DNA of 64,000 nucleotides from Cupriavidus sp. 2SB. GTDB lineage: Bacteria; Pseudomonadota; Gammaproteobacteria; Burkholderiales; Burkholderiaceae. Shown piece by piece: positions 63,951 to 64,000 of this stretch. Made by a program: the position numbers and the translations under genes. The stretch lies in NCBI RefSeq assembly GCF_005503625.1, contig NZ_SCMX01000027.1:19634-83633 (forward strand), in the 5' to 3' direction. Below the pieces are notes generated by a model that made no database searches, was not told the origin of the DNA, and saw only the letters and a program-made list of their open reading frames with translations. Position 1 is the stretch's first letter, and every line of letters starts with the position of its first letter.

Positions 63951-63992
63951 TTGACACATTTGCTTCCACTCGAAACGCATTAAAAGTGTCAA
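63951..63992. repeat. inverted repeat at the window edge, possible insertion-sequence end
   Basis: TTGACACATTT (63951-63961) and AAAAGTGTCAA (63982-63992) are 11-base arms matching at ten positions, separated by 20 bases. The layout (TGTTGACA start, TTTGCTTCC, then AAAAGTGTCA) recalls left ends of IS21-family elements, but the rest would lie outside the window. Confidence 0.3.
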
Positions 63993-64000
63993 TTCGCATA

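Overview
The window is high-GC, tightly packed DNA of Burkholderiaceae type, most likely Cupriavidus or a close relative. That assignment is inferred from gene content: two Bug/TctC-type periplasmic receptors, many substrate-specific catabolic clusters each with its own LysR, LacI, GntR or two-component regulator, an orphan vgrG island, and short overlapping operons. I found no rRNA, tRNA, CRISPR array or intact transposon. Apart from a truncated gene at the left edge and a doubtful structure at the right edge, the genes look intact.

Region by region. (1) 1-7.3 kb: the end of a spermidine-synthase-like gene, then a translationally coupled moxR-bat operon (AAA ATPase, DUF58, DUF4381, two VWA proteins, BatD). 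(2) 7.3-10.8 kb: a galactarate/talarate-dehydratase-like enolase with a Bug receptor, divergent from a LacI regulator with two candidate operators between them. (3) 10.8-19.3 kb: single genes (histidine phosphatase, PaiB-like flavoprotein, SDR, GlxA-type regulator, a PAP2 phosphatase carrying autotransporter-type repeats, a YcbB/YcbK peptidoglycan pair, and a universal stress gene behind a well-placed FNR box). (4) 19.3-26.1 kb: an opine-oxidase/HcnABC-like three-subunit amine oxidase, a Bug receptor, a NocR-like LysR regulator and a divergent argininosuccinate-lyase homologue, with two matching LTTR boxes. (5) 26.1-28.6 kb: a secreted protein of unknown function and a PuuB-like oxidase. (6) 28.8-34.1 kb: an orphan type VI secretion module of VgrG, a VRR-NUC-like nuclease effector and a DUF3396 immunity protein. 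(7) 34.3-35.8 kb: an MHS-family transporter.

(8) 35.8-46.7 kb: a biuret-scavenging cluster holding an NMT1-type ABC importer, allophanate hydrolase (AtzF), a BMP-type ABC importer, a biuret-hydrolase-like cysteine hydrolase and a GntR regulator, preceded by a near-consensus sigma-54 promoter. (9) 46.7-48.5 kb: a hipBA toxin-antitoxin pair with repeated operators. (10) 48.5-59.4 kb: formamidase (FmdA), FmdB and a UrtABCDE importer, divergent from an unusual NCS1-permease/histidine-kinase/receiver fusion and its LuxR-type response regulator. (11) 59.4-64 kb: a tyrosine recombinase behind a palindrome, a PilZ protein and an autotransporter-like passenger with no beta-barrel.

Regions 8 and 10 together look like an organic-nitrogen scavenging district: biuret to allophanate to ammonia, and formamide/urea-type amides to ammonia, each with dedicated import and control. 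The permease-kinase fusion is the most unusual protein. The VgrG/nuclease/immunity set and the opine-type oxidase with its lyase partner are the next most interesting units. All functions are read from sequence motifs and context; nothing was searched or computed.
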